From NCBI GenBank assembly GCA_948472945.1, contig CAOKVX010000001.1, positions 310,001 to 374,000 of the forward strand: a DNA stretch of 64,000 nucleotides. The letters are read 5' to 3'. Origin of the DNA: an uncultured Clostridia bacterium (GTDB lineage: Bacteria > Bacillota > Clostridia > Lachnospirales > Lachnospiraceae). This document shows, piece after piece, positions 27,359 through 37,095 of the stretch (positions within the stretch are counted from its first letter, which is position 1; each line of letters opens with the position of its first letter). A program made the position numbers and the translations under genes. The notes under the pieces were generated by a model. That model had not been told where the DNA came from and ran no database searches. It was given only the letters and a program-made list of their open reading frames with translations.

Positions 27359-27706
27359 ATGAACGACATTATTAAAAAAATTGAGGATGCCCAGGTAAAG
27401 GCAGAGATTGCGGATTTCCGTGTCGGAGATACCATTAAGGTATATGCAAAGATTAAAGAGGGCAACAGAGAGAGAGTACAGGTATTTGAGGGAACAGTAA
27501 TTAAGAGACAGAACGGCGGAGTCAGAGAGACTTTCACGGTTCGTAAGTTTTCGAACGGAATCGGTGTAGAGAAGTCATGGCCGCTTCACTCTCCTAATGT
27601 TGAGAAGATTGAAGTAGTAAGACTTGGTAAGGTAAGACGTGCTAAGCTCTATTATCTCAGGGAACGTGTTGGTAAGGCTGCCAAGGTTAAGGAGAAAGTT
27701 AAATAA
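27359..27706 (+). CDS. rplS: 50S ribosomal protein L19
   Basis: A 115-aa protein at the 30S-50S interface. Family landmarks are [54 protein letters not shown] and [21 protein letters not shown] 27359 follows AGGAGG. It is followed by lepB and rbgA as in other Firmicutes. Confidence 0.98.
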   Translation: MNDIIKKIEDAQVKAEIADFRVGDTIKVYAKIKEGNRERVQVFEGTVIKRQNGGVRETFTVRKFSNGIGVEKSWPLHSPNVEKIEVVRLGKVRRAKLYYLRERVGKAAKVKEKVK

Positions 27707-27852
27707 TTACCGTTTTATGAAAGATATTAAGGGGGCATTTCTATATGTCCCCTTTTGTGTATTTGTTGTAAGGATTTAAATTTCCCTGCTCCGGTGATGT
27801 TGGCGCAATATACAGATATTATAATTGATATATTGGTATAGAGGATTATATA

Positions 27853-28497
27853 ATGGCTTTTATTAGAAGAAGAAAAAGAAAATTAACCTTTGGTTCAGGC
27901 GGCAGATATACTGCTGAAAATGAGGCCAAAGGAAAAAAAAAGATAATACTCCAAATTGTGACATATCTTTTGGAGATATGTATAGTTGTAGGGATAGCCT
28001 ATGCAGTTACGAAATACGGCCTTATGCAGACATCGATGATTGGAGAGTCGATGCAGGAGACTCTGAATAACGGTGATGAAGTACTTGTCAACAAATTTGC
28101 ATATAAATTTGCCGAGCCTGAGCGTTTTGACGTTGTGGCCTACTGCCAGAATTCATCTGAGCACAGCTATCTGAACATAAAAAGAATAATAGGGCTTCCG
28201 GGTGATAAGATACTGATTGATAAAGGAAAAGTATACATTAACGGCGAGGAGCTCGAGGAAAGGGTAAATGTTGAACCGATGAATACAGGTGGAATTGCGG
28301 GAGAGGAATTGTTTTTGGAGGAAAATGAGTATTTTCTGCTGGGAGACAACAGAAACAACAGCCAGGACAGCAGGTTTTCAAATGTAGGAACGGTTGTGAA
28401 AGATGACATAATAGGAAAAGTATGGTTTAGGATGAAACCGTTTTCATCAATAAAGTCGCTCAATCTAAAAAGCGGCAGTGAACAGGAGAACGAATAA
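27853..28497 (+). CDS. lepB: Type I signal peptidase (first of two)
   Basis: Removes signal peptides of exported proteins at the outer face of the membrane. It is 214 aa, with a short cytosolic basic N terminus and one membrane helix (about residues 36-56). The Ser/Lys dyad is S66 in MIGESMQETL and K110 in YLNIKRIIGLPG. The GDNRNNSQDSR box is also present. The ORF ends at 28497 and rbgA begins with the next base, a tight operon junction. Confidence 0.95.
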   Translation: MAFIRRRKRKLTFGSGGRYTAENEAKGKKKIILQIVTYLLEICIVVGIAYAVTKYGLMQTSMIGESMQETLNNGDEVLVNKFAYKFAEPERFDVVAYCQNSSEHSYLNIKRIIGLPGDKILIDKGKVYINGEELEERVNVEPMNTGGIAGEELFLEENEYFLLGDNRNNSQDSRFSNVGTVVKDDIIGKVWFRMKPFSSIKSLNLKSGSEQENE

Positions 28498-29337
28498 ATG
28501 CATTTTCAATGGTATCCCGGTCATATGACAAAAGCAAAGCGTATGATGCAGGAAAATATAAAGTTAATAGACGTTATTATAGAACTTGTGGATGCTAGGA
28601 CGCCCGTCTCAAGCAAGAATCCGGATATTGAACAGATGGCACAAAATAAAATTAGGGTTATACTGTTAAACAAATATGATCTTGCGGATGAGAGCGAGAC
28701 AAAAAAGTGGAAAAAATATTACGAGGATAAGGGATATTTTACCGCGCTTGTCAATTCCAAGTCGGGAAAGGGAGTCCGCGCGGTCAACAGCGTTGTGATG
28801 GAGGCGTGCAGGGAGAAGATAGAAAGAGACAGGAAAAGGGGAATAATTAACAGGCCTGTCAGGGCCATGATAGCGGGAATACCAAATGTCGGAAAGTCGA
28901 CGTTTATCAACAGCTTTGCGGGGAAAGCGTGCGCAAAGACGGGTGATAAACCGGGTGTCACCAAGGGAAAGCAGTGGATAAAGCTCGGAAAGAACATAGA
29001 GCTTCTCGACACGCCGGGAATACTCTGGCCGAAATTTGAGGACCAGAGCGTAGGGCTAAGGCTTGCGCTCATCGGCTCAATCAAGGACGAAATATTACAG
29101 ATTGAGGAGCTTGCCGGGGAACTGATAAAATATCTGCGTGAAGAATATCCGGCGTTTATTGAGGACTACCTTGGTTTTGAGGCTGAGGGTATGGAATATG
29201 AGATTCTGGAAAAATATGCACTTAGGAGAGGATGCCTGCAAAAAGGCAGCATTGCCGACACTGAAAGGGCGGCCGCCCTTATGATGGACGATTTCAGGGG
29301 AGGAAAGATAGGCAGGATTACTCTTGAGAAAATATAG
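28498..29337 (+). CDS. rbgA: Ribosome biogenesis GTPase RbgA (YlqF)
   Basis: A 279-aa circularly permuted GTPase needed for late 50S assembly. The N terminus has HFQWYPGHMTKAKRMMQE and the permuted motif order is visible: G4 NKYD, then G1 GIPNVGKST, then G3 DTPG. A C-terminal RNA-binding domain follows. It begins immediately after the lepB stop codon. Confidence 0.96.
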   Translation: MHFQWYPGHMTKAKRMMQENIKLIDVIIELVDARTPVSSKNPDIEQMAQNKIRVILLNKYDLADESETKKWKKYYEDKGYFTALVNSKSGKGVRAVNSVVMEACREKIERDRKRGIINRPVRAMIAGIPNVGKSTFINSFAGKACAKTGDKPGVTKGKQWIKLGKNIELLDTPGILWPKFEDQSVGLRLALIGSIKDEILQIEELAGELIKYLREEYPAFIEDYLGFEAEGMEYEILEKYALRRGCLQKGSIADTERAAALMMDDFRGGKIGRITLEKI

Positions 29338-29425
29338 GAAGACGCTGATTTAATCACTGCTTACTTGAGCGAAATTAATATTGGGCGGGCTGCGGTAATG
29401 TATATTGTCAAGGGGGGAGAGGACT

Positions 29426-30262
29426 TTGTATGACGAGAGGGAGATTGAGGACAGCCTCGAATTCGTAGAACACATAGATTTATACGAAAAATGCAGAGTC
29501 GACAATATTGTTGACGTCATGGGTCTTAGGGACACCTTACATAGCGGTTTTGTGGGCAATACTTCTACGGAAGATATTAAGTCGGATAAAATTGCAAATG
29601 AAGAAAAGGAAAGCTCACTACATGACAAGTATGCCGGGTGTGATATATTTACGGAAAATGCGGAATTTCGTCACTATGTTGACAGTGTTTCTGATAAGCT
29701 CTGTCAGGAGAAAGATAATGTAGTGAAAAGGCGGACGCGGTGGAATATTGCAGATTTTATATTTATTGCAGTCTGCATTATAATTTCATTTGCGATTACA
29801 TATACATTTACACATTATGTGGCGCACCATACTAAGGTTGAGGGGAGCTCGATGAACAACACTCTTAGCGATGGGGATTATCTGATAGTGGAGAAAGTTT
29901 CATATTACATACATGACCCCAAGAGATATGATATTGTTATTTTTCCGTACTCAGAGGAAGTCAACTACATAAAAAGAATAATAGGATTGCCCGGTGAGAA
30001 AGTTCAGATTATAGACGGAAACGTATATATTAATGACAGCATGCTAAAAGATGATATATATGGCATGGAGCCTGTTGAAGACCCCGGCATGGCGGCAGAC
30101 CCGGTATATTTGGCTGAAGATGAGTATTTTGTCATGGGTGATAACAGAAATTCAAGTATAGACAGCAGGAGCAGTTATCTGGGTGCGGTAAAACGGGATA
30201 GGATAGAGGGTAAGGCTGTGTACAGGTTTTGGCCTTTTTCCTGTTTCGGAGGAATTGACTGA
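29426..30262 (+). CDS. Atypical type I signal peptidase with long cytosolic N-terminal extension
   Basis: A 278-aa second signal peptidase. The first 105 residues are hydrophilic and acidic, with no recognised domain. A membrane helix (about 108-128) and a full catalytic domain follow: S142 in VEGSSMNNTL, K183 in VNYIKRIIGLPG, and GDNRNSSIDSR. TTG 29426 is preferred because GGGGGGAGAGG lies 4-14 nt upstream; TTG 29405 lies before that site. Typical LepB proteins have 10-40 residues before the helix. The extension could bind a partner, or the enzyme could serve a subset of substrates; neither can be shown here. Confidence 0.88.
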   Translation: MYDEREIEDSLEFVEHIDLYEKCRVDNIVDVMGLRDTLHSGFVGNTSTEDIKSDKIANEEKESSLHDKYAGCDIFTENAEFRHYVDSVSDKLCQEKDNVVKRRTRWNIADFIFIAVCIIISFAITYTFTHYVAHHTKVEGSSMNNTLSDGDYLIVEKVSYYIHDPKRYDIVIFPYSEEVNYIKRIIGLPGEKVQIIDGNVYINDSMLKDDIYGMEPVEDPGMAADPVYLAEDEYFVMGDNRNSSIDSRSSYLGAVKRDRIEGKAVYRFWPFSCFGGID

Positions 30263-30598
30263 ACAGATAACATTTTTCGGTTTTTCGGACAAAGAAAATT
30301 ATATGGTGACAAAAAATACTAGAATATTTTGTGCAATTTTGACAAGAAATATAAAAATATTAATAAATTATAGGTTTGAGGAAAGGGCATTTTGTACAAC
30401 AAACTGCTCTTTTTTTGTGAAACAATTCAGGCGGCGGTGTGATATTATAATAACTGTAAAGCGGGCCTGCTTTCTGATGATTTAATCTATAAAATTCATT
30501 TTTGTTCAGATTATCTTTAATCAAATTACAACGGTGAAATAATAAAAAGTTAGCACAGTTAGTTTATAAGCCAAAATGAAAGGGGAAAATTTTAAATA
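30263..30598. other. AT-rich spacer between lepB2 and the DUF5688-type gene
   Basis: About 340 nt with no credible gene. It contains the terminator at 30382-30416. Beyond it, 30430-30598 is AT-rich and presumably carries the promoter of the next gene, though I cannot pick a convincing -35/-10 pair. Confidence 0.5.
30382..30416 (+). terminator. Rho-independent terminator after the rplS-lepB-rbgA-lepB2 group
   Basis: AAAGGGCA (30382-30389) pairs with TGCTCTTT (30405-30412) with one G-T pair, and TTTG/CAAA extends the stem. A run of seven or more T residues follows. Confidence 0.8.
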
Positions 30599-31525
30599 TT
30601 GAACGACTATAATAATTTTTTGGATGAAGTGGTACACGGTATTGAGGAGAGGCTCGGAGACAGATACAAGGTCAGGGTTGAGAGGATTTTGAGGAACAAC
30701 GCATGCGAATACCAGAGCATAATTATAAACGGACAGGATGACATCATTAATGACTGTAAAGTCTCTCCGGCTATACATATGGATTTTTGGTATGATATGT
30801 ATAATGACGGAATGGATATCGAAAACATTATAAGCGAGATAATTGAAATATACGAGGTAGGGAAAAATGAGGCGAAAGGTGTAGAACAGCTTGCCGAAGC
30901 AAAAAACAATGTTGCCTCACATATTTATTTCAGAGTTGTCAATGCGGCTCAGAATGTAGAGCTGCTTACAGGCTCGCCGCATGTGAGAATAGAAGATTTG
31001 GCCGTTACGTTTCACTATATGTGTTCGAACGACGGGACTATGCTGCAGAGTTTCCGCATTACCGATTCGATTGCTTCCGATTGGGGGCTTGACAGGGATG
31101 AGCTGTATGACTTTGCGGTGAAAAATACGCCGGTACTGTTTCCGGAGAAATTCATGGCGCTCAAAAGTATTCTGCTGAATATGAATAAAGGTGAATCAAT
31201 ATTTGAGGAGGAAGTTGAGTCCGTTAGCGGCATTGACATACCAATGTATGTCCTCACCAATGAGACGGGATTTAACGGAGCCTCAGTTATATTATACAGT
31301 TCGTATATGAGAAAACTTGCTGAAAGGTTTGAGTGCAGCCTATATATACTGCCGAGCAGCATACATGAGGTGATATTAATTCCGGCGTCGTGCGGAGTGG
31401 ACTGCGGGAAACTGCGCGAACTTGTTGAGGATGTCAATGTAAAGCATGTTGACGCGGCGGAGCGTCTGTCCGACAACGTATATATTTATTCTCTTGATGA
31501 AGATTCGATACATATCGCTGAGTAG
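30599..31525 (+). CDS. DUF5688-type cytosolic protein of unknown function
   Basis: A 308-aa soluble protein with no signal peptide or membrane helix. I believe it belongs to the DUF5688 family frequent in Lachnospiraceae, from the pattern FLDEVVHGIEERLGDRYKV, the NNACEYQSIIING turn and a C-terminal section ending in a conserved-looking VYIYSLDEDSI. TTG 30599 follows AGGGGA at about 12 nt, slightly long. It stands alone between a terminator and the galE promoter. No catalytic motif is visible; function unknown. Confidence 0.65.
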   Translation: MNDYNNFLDEVVHGIEERLGDRYKVRVERILRNNACEYQSIIINGQDDIINDCKVSPAIHMDFWYDMYNDGMDIENIISEIIEIYEVGKNEAKGVEQLAEAKNNVASHIYFRVVNAAQNVELLTGSPHVRIEDLAVTFHYMCSNDGTMLQSFRITDSIASDWGLDRDELYDFAVKNTPVLFPEKFMALKSILLNMNKGESIFEEEVESVSGIDIPMYVLTNETGFNGASVILYSSYMRKLAERFECSLYILPSSIHEVILIPASCGVDCGKLRELVEDVNVKHVDAAERLSDNVYIYSLDEDSIHIAE

Positions 31526-31710
31526 TAATCCGGTAATCAGCAATTCTTATTTTAGTTTTGAAACCGGTTTATACTGCGCATATATAGTTTTAATATAAAA
31601 TATCTGATTATTTTCTTGTAAGAGAGCTATCTGATTATCAACACGATCTTCCATGATATAAAACCGACTTATTACAGACATATAAAAAGCCTTAATTGAG
31701 GATATAATAA

Positions 31711-31740
31711 TTGACAAAGTACTGAAAAAAGGCGTATAAT
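31711..31740 (+). promoter_or_regulatory. galE promoter
   Basis: Perfect TTGACA (31711-31716) and TATAAT (31735-31740) hexamers with an 18-nt spacer, about 57 nt before the galE start. Confidence 0.88.
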
Positions 31741-31796
31741 TTTTATACTATAAGTCTTTTCTTTTAGTAAAATAATTTTTGATTGGAGAAAGTTAT

Positions 31797-32810
31797 ATGT
31801 CTATACTTGTAACTGGTGGTGCGGGATATATCGGTTCGCATACGGTTATTGAGCTTATTGAGGCAGGTTATGGGGTAGTTGTGGTTGATAACCTTTGCAA
31901 CTCAAGCAGTGAGTCTTTGAAGCGCGTTGAGGAGATAACCGGTAAAAGCGTGACGTTTTATGAAGCTGATATCAATGACAGGGATGCATTGAAGAAAATA
32001 TTTGAGGATGAGGATATTGAGTCGTGTATTCATTTCGCAGGCCTAAAGGCTGTTGGTGAATCCGTGGAGAAACCGTGGGAGTATTACTATAATAATATTT
32101 CCGGTACTCTTGTACTTCTTGATATCATGAGAGAGTTTAATGTAAAAAACTTTGTATTTTCATCATCGGCGACCGTATACGGCGCACCGGCTAAGATGCC
32201 TATAACTGAAAGCTGCCCGAAAGGGGAGGTAACTAATCCTTACGGTCAGACAAAATCTATGGTCGAGCAAATTCTTATCGACATTCAAAAAGCTGACAAC
32301 GAATGGAATGTTATATTGCTACGTTATTTTAATCCAATTGGCGCGCACAAAAGCGGTAAGATTGGGGAGAATCCAAACGGTATACCAAACAATCTGATGC
32401 CTTATATGACTCAGGTAGCAGTCGGAAGGCTTGAGAAACTTGGGGTTTTTGGAAACGATTATCCAACTCATGACGGAACGGGGGTACGTGATTATATACA
32501 TGTTGTTGACCTTGCGGAAGGACATGTCAGGGCTATAGAAAAGATTTCGGAAAATCCGGGACTTAAAATATATAATCTCGGAACCGGAAAAGGTTATAGC
32601 GTCCTCGACTTAGTGAAGAATTTTGAGAAAGCGTCAGGGGTTAAGATACCGTATGAGATTAAGCCGAGGCGTGCCGGAGATATAGCGGAATGTTATGCGG
32701 ACCCTTCAAAGGCGGAAAAAGAGCTTGGATGGACGGCAAAGAACGACATACTTGATATGTGTGAAGATTCATGGAGATGGCAGAGCAATAATCCGAATGG
32801 CTACTGCTAG
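31797..32810 (+). CDS. galE: UDP-glucose 4-epimerase GalE
   Basis: Interconverts UDP-glucose and UDP-galactose with tightly bound NAD. The 337-aa extended SDR enzyme has [10 protein letters not shown] for NAD, VVVDNL after beta-2, the catalytic SSSATVYG serine/threonine segment and the YGQTK tyrosine/lysine pair. [15 protein letters not shown] is near the C terminus. ATG 31797 follows TGGAGAA. It starts a same-strand run leading to the xylanase and esterases, 68 nt away. The link to polysaccharide use is suggestive only. Confidence 0.96.
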   Translation: MSILVTGGAGYIGSHTVIELIEAGYGVVVVDNLCNSSSESLKRVEEITGKSVTFYEADINDRDALKKIFEDEDIESCIHFAGLKAVGESVEKPWEYYYNNISGTLVLLDIMREFNVKNFVFSSSATVYGAPAKMPITESCPKGEVTNPYGQTKSMVEQILIDIQKADNEWNVILLRYFNPIGAHKSGKIGENPNGIPNNLMPYMTQVAVGRLEKLGVFGNDYPTHDGTGVRDYIHVVDLAEGHVRAIEKISENPGLKIYNLGTGKGYSVLDLVKNFEKASGVKIPYEIKPRRAGDIAECYADPSKAEKELGWTAKNDILDMCEDSWRWQSNNPNGYC

Positions 32811-32878
32811 GGCCGCCGTTGTATCTGCGGATAGCACCGGGCCGTAAAAGGTCTGATAATAAACAGGAGAAGGAAAAT

Positions 32879-34876
32879 ATGCGGACAATGACTAGAAAAT
32901 TATTTAGTAAAATATTATGTGCGGCAATTATATTATCGTTGGTTTCGGCTCCGGCAATACCGTCGGGAAGAGCGGAACTAAAAGCAAAAACTCCGACACT
33001 TAAGAAAAAGAATATTACCGTTAATGTTGGAAAGAAGAAAACGATTTCTATTAAGAACAAGAGTTCAAAATATAAGTTTTCATTTTTATCTAAAAATAAG
33101 AAGATTGCAAGTGTAACGGCAAAAGGTGTTGTAAAGGGAATAAAATCCGGAAAAACAACAGTTGTGGTAAAGCAGACTGAAAAGAAGACTAAGAAAAAGA
33201 AAACTCTTGGAAAAGTCAAGGTAACTGTGAAAAAAATTGATGGAAAATTAATAATTGCGCAGTCGCCGACACCAGCGCCGGTGCAGACGTCACCGAGTCC
33301 GGTGCCGCCGAATCCTACTGCAACGCCGGAACCGACACCTTGCGTTGATATAGATTTTAAAAACGGTGATATATCAATGTTCACCACTGAGGGAGAGGGA
33401 GTGAAGATTGAACTTAGCGGCGACGGATATGACGATAACGCCTGTCTTAAGGCTACCGGCAGGGGAACAGGTAATAACTGGTTTGGATGCGGAATGGCCC
33501 TTAATCTGTCAAATTACATACAGCCCGGAAAGCTATATAGTATTGTATGCTATGTAAAATGTGACAAGGACGCGACTATTACGGTTAGAAGCCGCAACAG
33601 TGGAAGCGGCGGATTCTCGTTTCCATCGCAGGTTGGAAACACTTTAGATGTGAAAGCCGGAATATGGACGGAATTTAATTCGGTATACGCGTCCCCTGAC
33701 GTAGTCAACAAAGGTCTTAAAATATACTGGGATGCGTCGAGTACGGCCGATTTGTATATTGATTCTATCGTCATTAAGGAGACAAAGGGAATTGACAGTA
33801 CATTTAAGGATACTTTTTCTGAAATATTCGGCAATATTGGGACATGCAACACATACACGCAGATGAGGGAAAACAAGCAGTTTACCACATCCCTTTACAA
33901 CAGTGTAACTATGGAAAATGAGATGAAGCCTCAGTATATTCTCAATAATGCCAAGGTTTCTTATGATGTTCCTGACGGATACGTTGTTCCGGAAAGCTAT
34001 AAGGATAACTTATATCTTGAGTTTAATTTCAATGATATTGACAATGTTATAAAGACTGCGTACGAATATGGGCTTCGCGTCCGTTTCCATGTGCTTGTAT
34101 GGCACTCTCAGACACAGTCGTTTTTCTTCAGGCAGGGATATAATGAGGAGAGGGCATATGTCACAAGCAGCGTTATGGACGGAAGGCTTGAGTACTACAT
34201 TACTAACATTATGAAGCATATATATGAGACGGAGCATGGAAAAGACGTTGTGTACGCTTGGGATGTGGTTAATGAATATTTCCACAATTATGACAAAGGC
34301 AATAAGTCAAAGTGGAATGAGGTTTATTATCCGTCTGAGAAATCAGAGTCGGACAGAACTAAGAAACCGGTCTATGCAAAGACGGCTTTTACGGTTGCGC
34401 ACAAAGTGCTTGAACAATATGGACTTCAGGACAGCGTAAGTCTGTTTTACAATGATTACAACACATATGAGGTCGCAGATGATATTATAGAGATGATTAA
34501 TTATATAAATGAGGATGGTAAAGTATGTGACGGCGTAGGCATGCAGTCACATCTTGATGTGAAATATCCGACTCCTGACAAGATTGCCTCGACAATTGAC
34601 AAGTTTACGAAAGAGGGATATGAGATACAGATTACCGAGCTTGATGTGACTGATTATGATAATTCAGGCAAACAGGAATCATATTATGCTGATTTGATTA
34701 AAATGTTTGTTACAAAGAAGAAAGCCGGAGCCGACATTACCGGAATTACATTCTGGGGTTTGTGTGATTCTAATTCGTGGAGATGGGATGGAAAGCCGCT
34801 GTTATTTAGTGCGCTGTTCTGTCCGAAAGAAGCGTTTTACAAGGTTATTGAAGTGGCAAAGAGTGTGTGGGAATAA
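32879..34876 (+). CDS. Secreted GH10 endo-1,4-beta-xylanase with Ig-like and CBM modules
   Basis: Cleaves the xylan backbone outside the cell. The 665-aa protein has a signal peptide (1-32), then a very lysine-rich Big_2-like domain (about 36-118; FLSKNKKIASVTAKGVVKG). A Pro-Thr linker (125-155) leads to a CBM4/9-like beta-sandwich (about 160-305) and a GH10 barrel (about 310-660). The acid/base is E466 in WDVVNEYF and the nucleophile E587 in ITELDVTD. WHSQTQ and FYNDYN are further GH10 landmarks. ATG 32879 follows CAGGAGAAGG; the upstream in-frame extension was rejected. There is no sortase motif or dockerin, so the basic domain may hold it to the cell wall. Two SGNH esterases follow. Confidence 0.93.
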   Translation: MRTMTRKLFSKILCAAIILSLVSAPAIPSGRAELKAKTPTLKKKNITVNVGKKKTISIKNKSSKYKFSFLSKNKKIASVTAKGVVKGIKSGKTTVVVKQTEKKTKKKKTLGKVKVTVKKIDGKLIIAQSPTPAPVQTSPSPVPPNPTATPEPTPCVDIDFKNGDISMFTTEGEGVKIELSGDGYDDNACLKATGRGTGNNWFGCGMALNLSNYIQPGKLYSIVCYVKCDKDATITVRSRNSGSGGFSFPSQVGNTLDVKAGIWTEFNSVYASPDVVNKGLKIYWDASSTADLYIDSIVIKETKGIDSTFKDTFSEIFGNIGTCNTYTQMRENKQFTTSLYNSVTMENEMKPQYILNNAKVSYDVPDGYVVPESYKDNLYLEFNFNDIDNVIKTAYEYGLRVRFHVLVWHSQTQSFFFRQGYNEERAYVTSSVMDGRLEYYITNIMKHIYETEHGKDVVYAWDVVNEYFHNYDKGNKSKWNEVYYPSEKSESDRTKKPVYAKTAFTVAHKVLEQYGLQDSVSLFYNDYNTYEVADDIIEMINYINEDGKVCDGVGMQSHLDVKYPTPDKIASTIDKFTKEGYEIQITELDVTDYDNSGKQESYYADLIKMFVTKKKAGADITGITFWGLCDSNSWRWDGKPLLFSALFCPKEAFYKVIEVAKSVWE

Positions 34877-34906
34877 AATATAAATATTAAAGGGGGACAT
34901 TTTAAA

Positions 34907-36979
34907 ATGTGTAATAAAAGTGTCAAAAAAATTGTATGCTTTTTTATGGCGGCTGCAATGATGGTTGGAGCAGTGTCCGATATTAACGTAGCGACAGCGG
35001 CAAAGAAAGCGTCTCTTAAGACTAAGAGTTTAACTCTAAATGTTGGGCAGAGCAAGAAGATTTCAATTAAGAACAAGGTATCTAAGAGAACCTATACATT
35101 TACGAGTAATAAAAAGAAGGTTGCTAAGGCAAGCAAAAAAGGAAAGATTACGGGAGTTAAAAAGGGAAAAGCAAATATAACCGTAAAAGAGACATATAAA
35201 AAGAAAGGTAAGAAAGTTACAAGAAAGTTAGGAGTATGTAAGGTAGTGGTTAAAAATGGTAATATACAGAACAATAATCCGTCAATCACTCCGGCTCCTA
35301 TACCTCCTGTGGTTACACCTGTGCCGACACAGCCTGTAGTTACTCCGACTCCTACTAATGTGCCTGGTGAGGTTAAACCTACCGTTGTTCCGGCTTATGA
35401 GAAGAAAGTATTCGACATGGGACAGTCGGGAAGCGAATATAATGGAACGGCATATTTTTCACTTGAGGAGTCTATGCTATACGGCGGAATTTGTGAAGTG
35501 ACTGTAAAAGTAAGGCAGAATACAGGAACTGATAAAAAGTTTACCGTCGGATATGAGGGAGAATATCTTTATTTTGAGGTTAACGGGGCATATATTGACC
35601 AGAGTTCAAAGAGACAGGAAACCTGCAGCGGTTCTGAGGAATTTACTGCCGGCAGCGGTGTGTCCACGGAACAGACTATTAAATTCAGTGCAGTTCCTAA
35701 ATATACGAATGATTTCAATATACTTATTACCTGCGAAGATAACTCACCGTTCGTTATTGAGAGCATGACTGTCAACACTAATCCATGTGAGTCCGCTGAA
35801 TATTCCGAAATGGTTTCAAATTCACTTCTTGCCAACGGTAATAACGCGAGAATTAAGAGAGCCATAGAAAAGGCTAAGGCAGGTGAAGATGTGACAATAG
35901 CATATCTTGGTGGCTCTATTACTGAGGGGTTTGCCGCATCTGAGACAAAGAATTCCGATTGCTACGCTGAGACTTCATACAGACAGTTTAAGCAGACATT
36001 CGGAAAGGACGGCGGGGACAACGTCCACTTTATTAATGCGGGCATGAGCGGGACATCGTCTGCGCTTGGAATAATACGTTACCAGCGGGATGTGATTGAC
36101 CATGTCGAATATGGAGAGGTGCCGGATATTCTATTTATTGATTTTGCAGTAAATGACGGCAATGACGCTGAAACTTATGAGGCGATAATAAGAACTGCGC
36201 TCTCACAGGGAACAGCAGTAGTTCTTATGTTTGTACTCTATACAGGAGGCTGCAACCACGAGAAAGATTATTCGCAAATTGGAGAAATTTATGACCTCTA
36301 TATGGTAAGTCCGGGACAGGGTCAGAGGACGGCATGTACCGATAAGAAAGCTTTTGACGACTGGTTCTACTGGATGGAAAACGGCGGATACGGACATCCT
36401 GATGTGGGCGGACACAGATATATGGCCGACTGTATTATGAATATGTTTAATACAATTGAAGCAGAGGGTGATGAGATTGATAACATAAGCGATGTTCTCT
36501 CAATAACTCCGTCTAACAGCAGAAGCAATTATTTCATGGGTATGAAGACGCTTGAGTCAAATACTGATATTACTAAGACGGATGCGGTGAGCGAGCTTAA
36601 TCCGGGTGGATTTAGCGGAACAGACAAAGGACAGCCTAAGCTTCAGTATATTAAGGATGGGGTTGAAGGAATGGTTTGGTTCCCTAACGAGTGGGCTCAC
36701 ACAGCTTCATCCGGCAGTGACAGCTTCACAATGAAAATAAACTGCAGCACTCTTCTTATGGCATATAAACAGGCAGGAAGCGGATTTGGTAAGGCCGAGG
36801 TTTATGTAGACGGAAAGCTTACAAAGACACTCAGCAATGTATCGGGAGGCTGGAACAACGCCGTTATAGATAAAGTTATTGTGTCTGACTCCGCGTCAGA
36901 ACATGATATTGAGATTAAAATGGCATCGGGTGACGAGAGCAAGCCTTTTACAATCTATGCTATAGGTTACAGTAAATAA
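34907..36979 (+). CDS. Secreted SGNH/GDSL esterase with Ig-like N-terminal module, paralogue 1
   Basis: A 690-aa secreted protein, probably a carbohydrate acetyl-esterase. Order: signal peptide (1-31); lysine-rich Big_2-like domain (about 35-118); Pro-Thr linker (to about 165); beta-rich domain (165-300); SGNH hydrolase domain (about 310-520); C-terminal beta domain (530-690). Catalytic landmarks are S337 in YLGGSITEG, the Gly in NAGMSGT, Asn in DFAVNDG and H497 in YGHPDVGGH. The Asp three residues before the catalytic His is replaced by Gly494, unlike paralogue 2. Given the xylanase 30 nt upstream, an acetyl-xylan substrate is a reasonable inference. Confidence 0.85.
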   Translation: MCNKSVKKIVCFFMAAAMMVGAVSDINVATAAKKASLKTKSLTLNVGQSKKISIKNKVSKRTYTFTSNKKKVAKASKKGKITGVKKGKANITVKETYKKKGKKVTRKLGVCKVVVKNGNIQNNNPSITPAPIPPVVTPVPTQPVVTPTPTNVPGEVKPTVVPAYEKKVFDMGQSGSEYNGTAYFSLEESMLYGGICEVTVKVRQNTGTDKKFTVGYEGEYLYFEVNGAYIDQSSKRQETCSGSEEFTAGSGVSTEQTIKFSAVPKYTNDFNILITCEDNSPFVIESMTVNTNPCESAEYSEMVSNSLLANGNNARIKRAIEKAKAGEDVTIAYLGGSITEGFAASETKNSDCYAETSYRQFKQTFGKDGGDNVHFINAGMSGTSSALGIIRYQRDVIDHVEYGEVPDILFIDFAVNDGNDAETYEAIIRTALSQGTAVVLMFVLYTGGCNHEKDYSQIGEIYDLYMVSPGQGQRTACTDKKAFDDWFYWMENGGYGHPDVGGHRYMADCIMNMFNTIEAEGDEIDNISDVLSITPSNSRSNYFMGMKTLESNTDITKTDAVSELNPGGFSGTDKGQPKLQYIKDGVEGMVWFPNEWAHTASSGSDSFTMKINCSTLLMAYKQAGSGFGKAEVYVDGKLTKTLSNVSGGWNNAVIDKVIVSDSASEHDIEIKMASGDESKPFTIYAIGYSK

Positions 36980-37095
36980 CTCAAGCTTAACCAAATATTT
37001 TAAAGACTTATACGCAATAAATTTTATTGATAAACACACACTTTTGTATAAAAATAATAAGTTTGAGGATTAAATTATAATCAGGGGAAAATATA

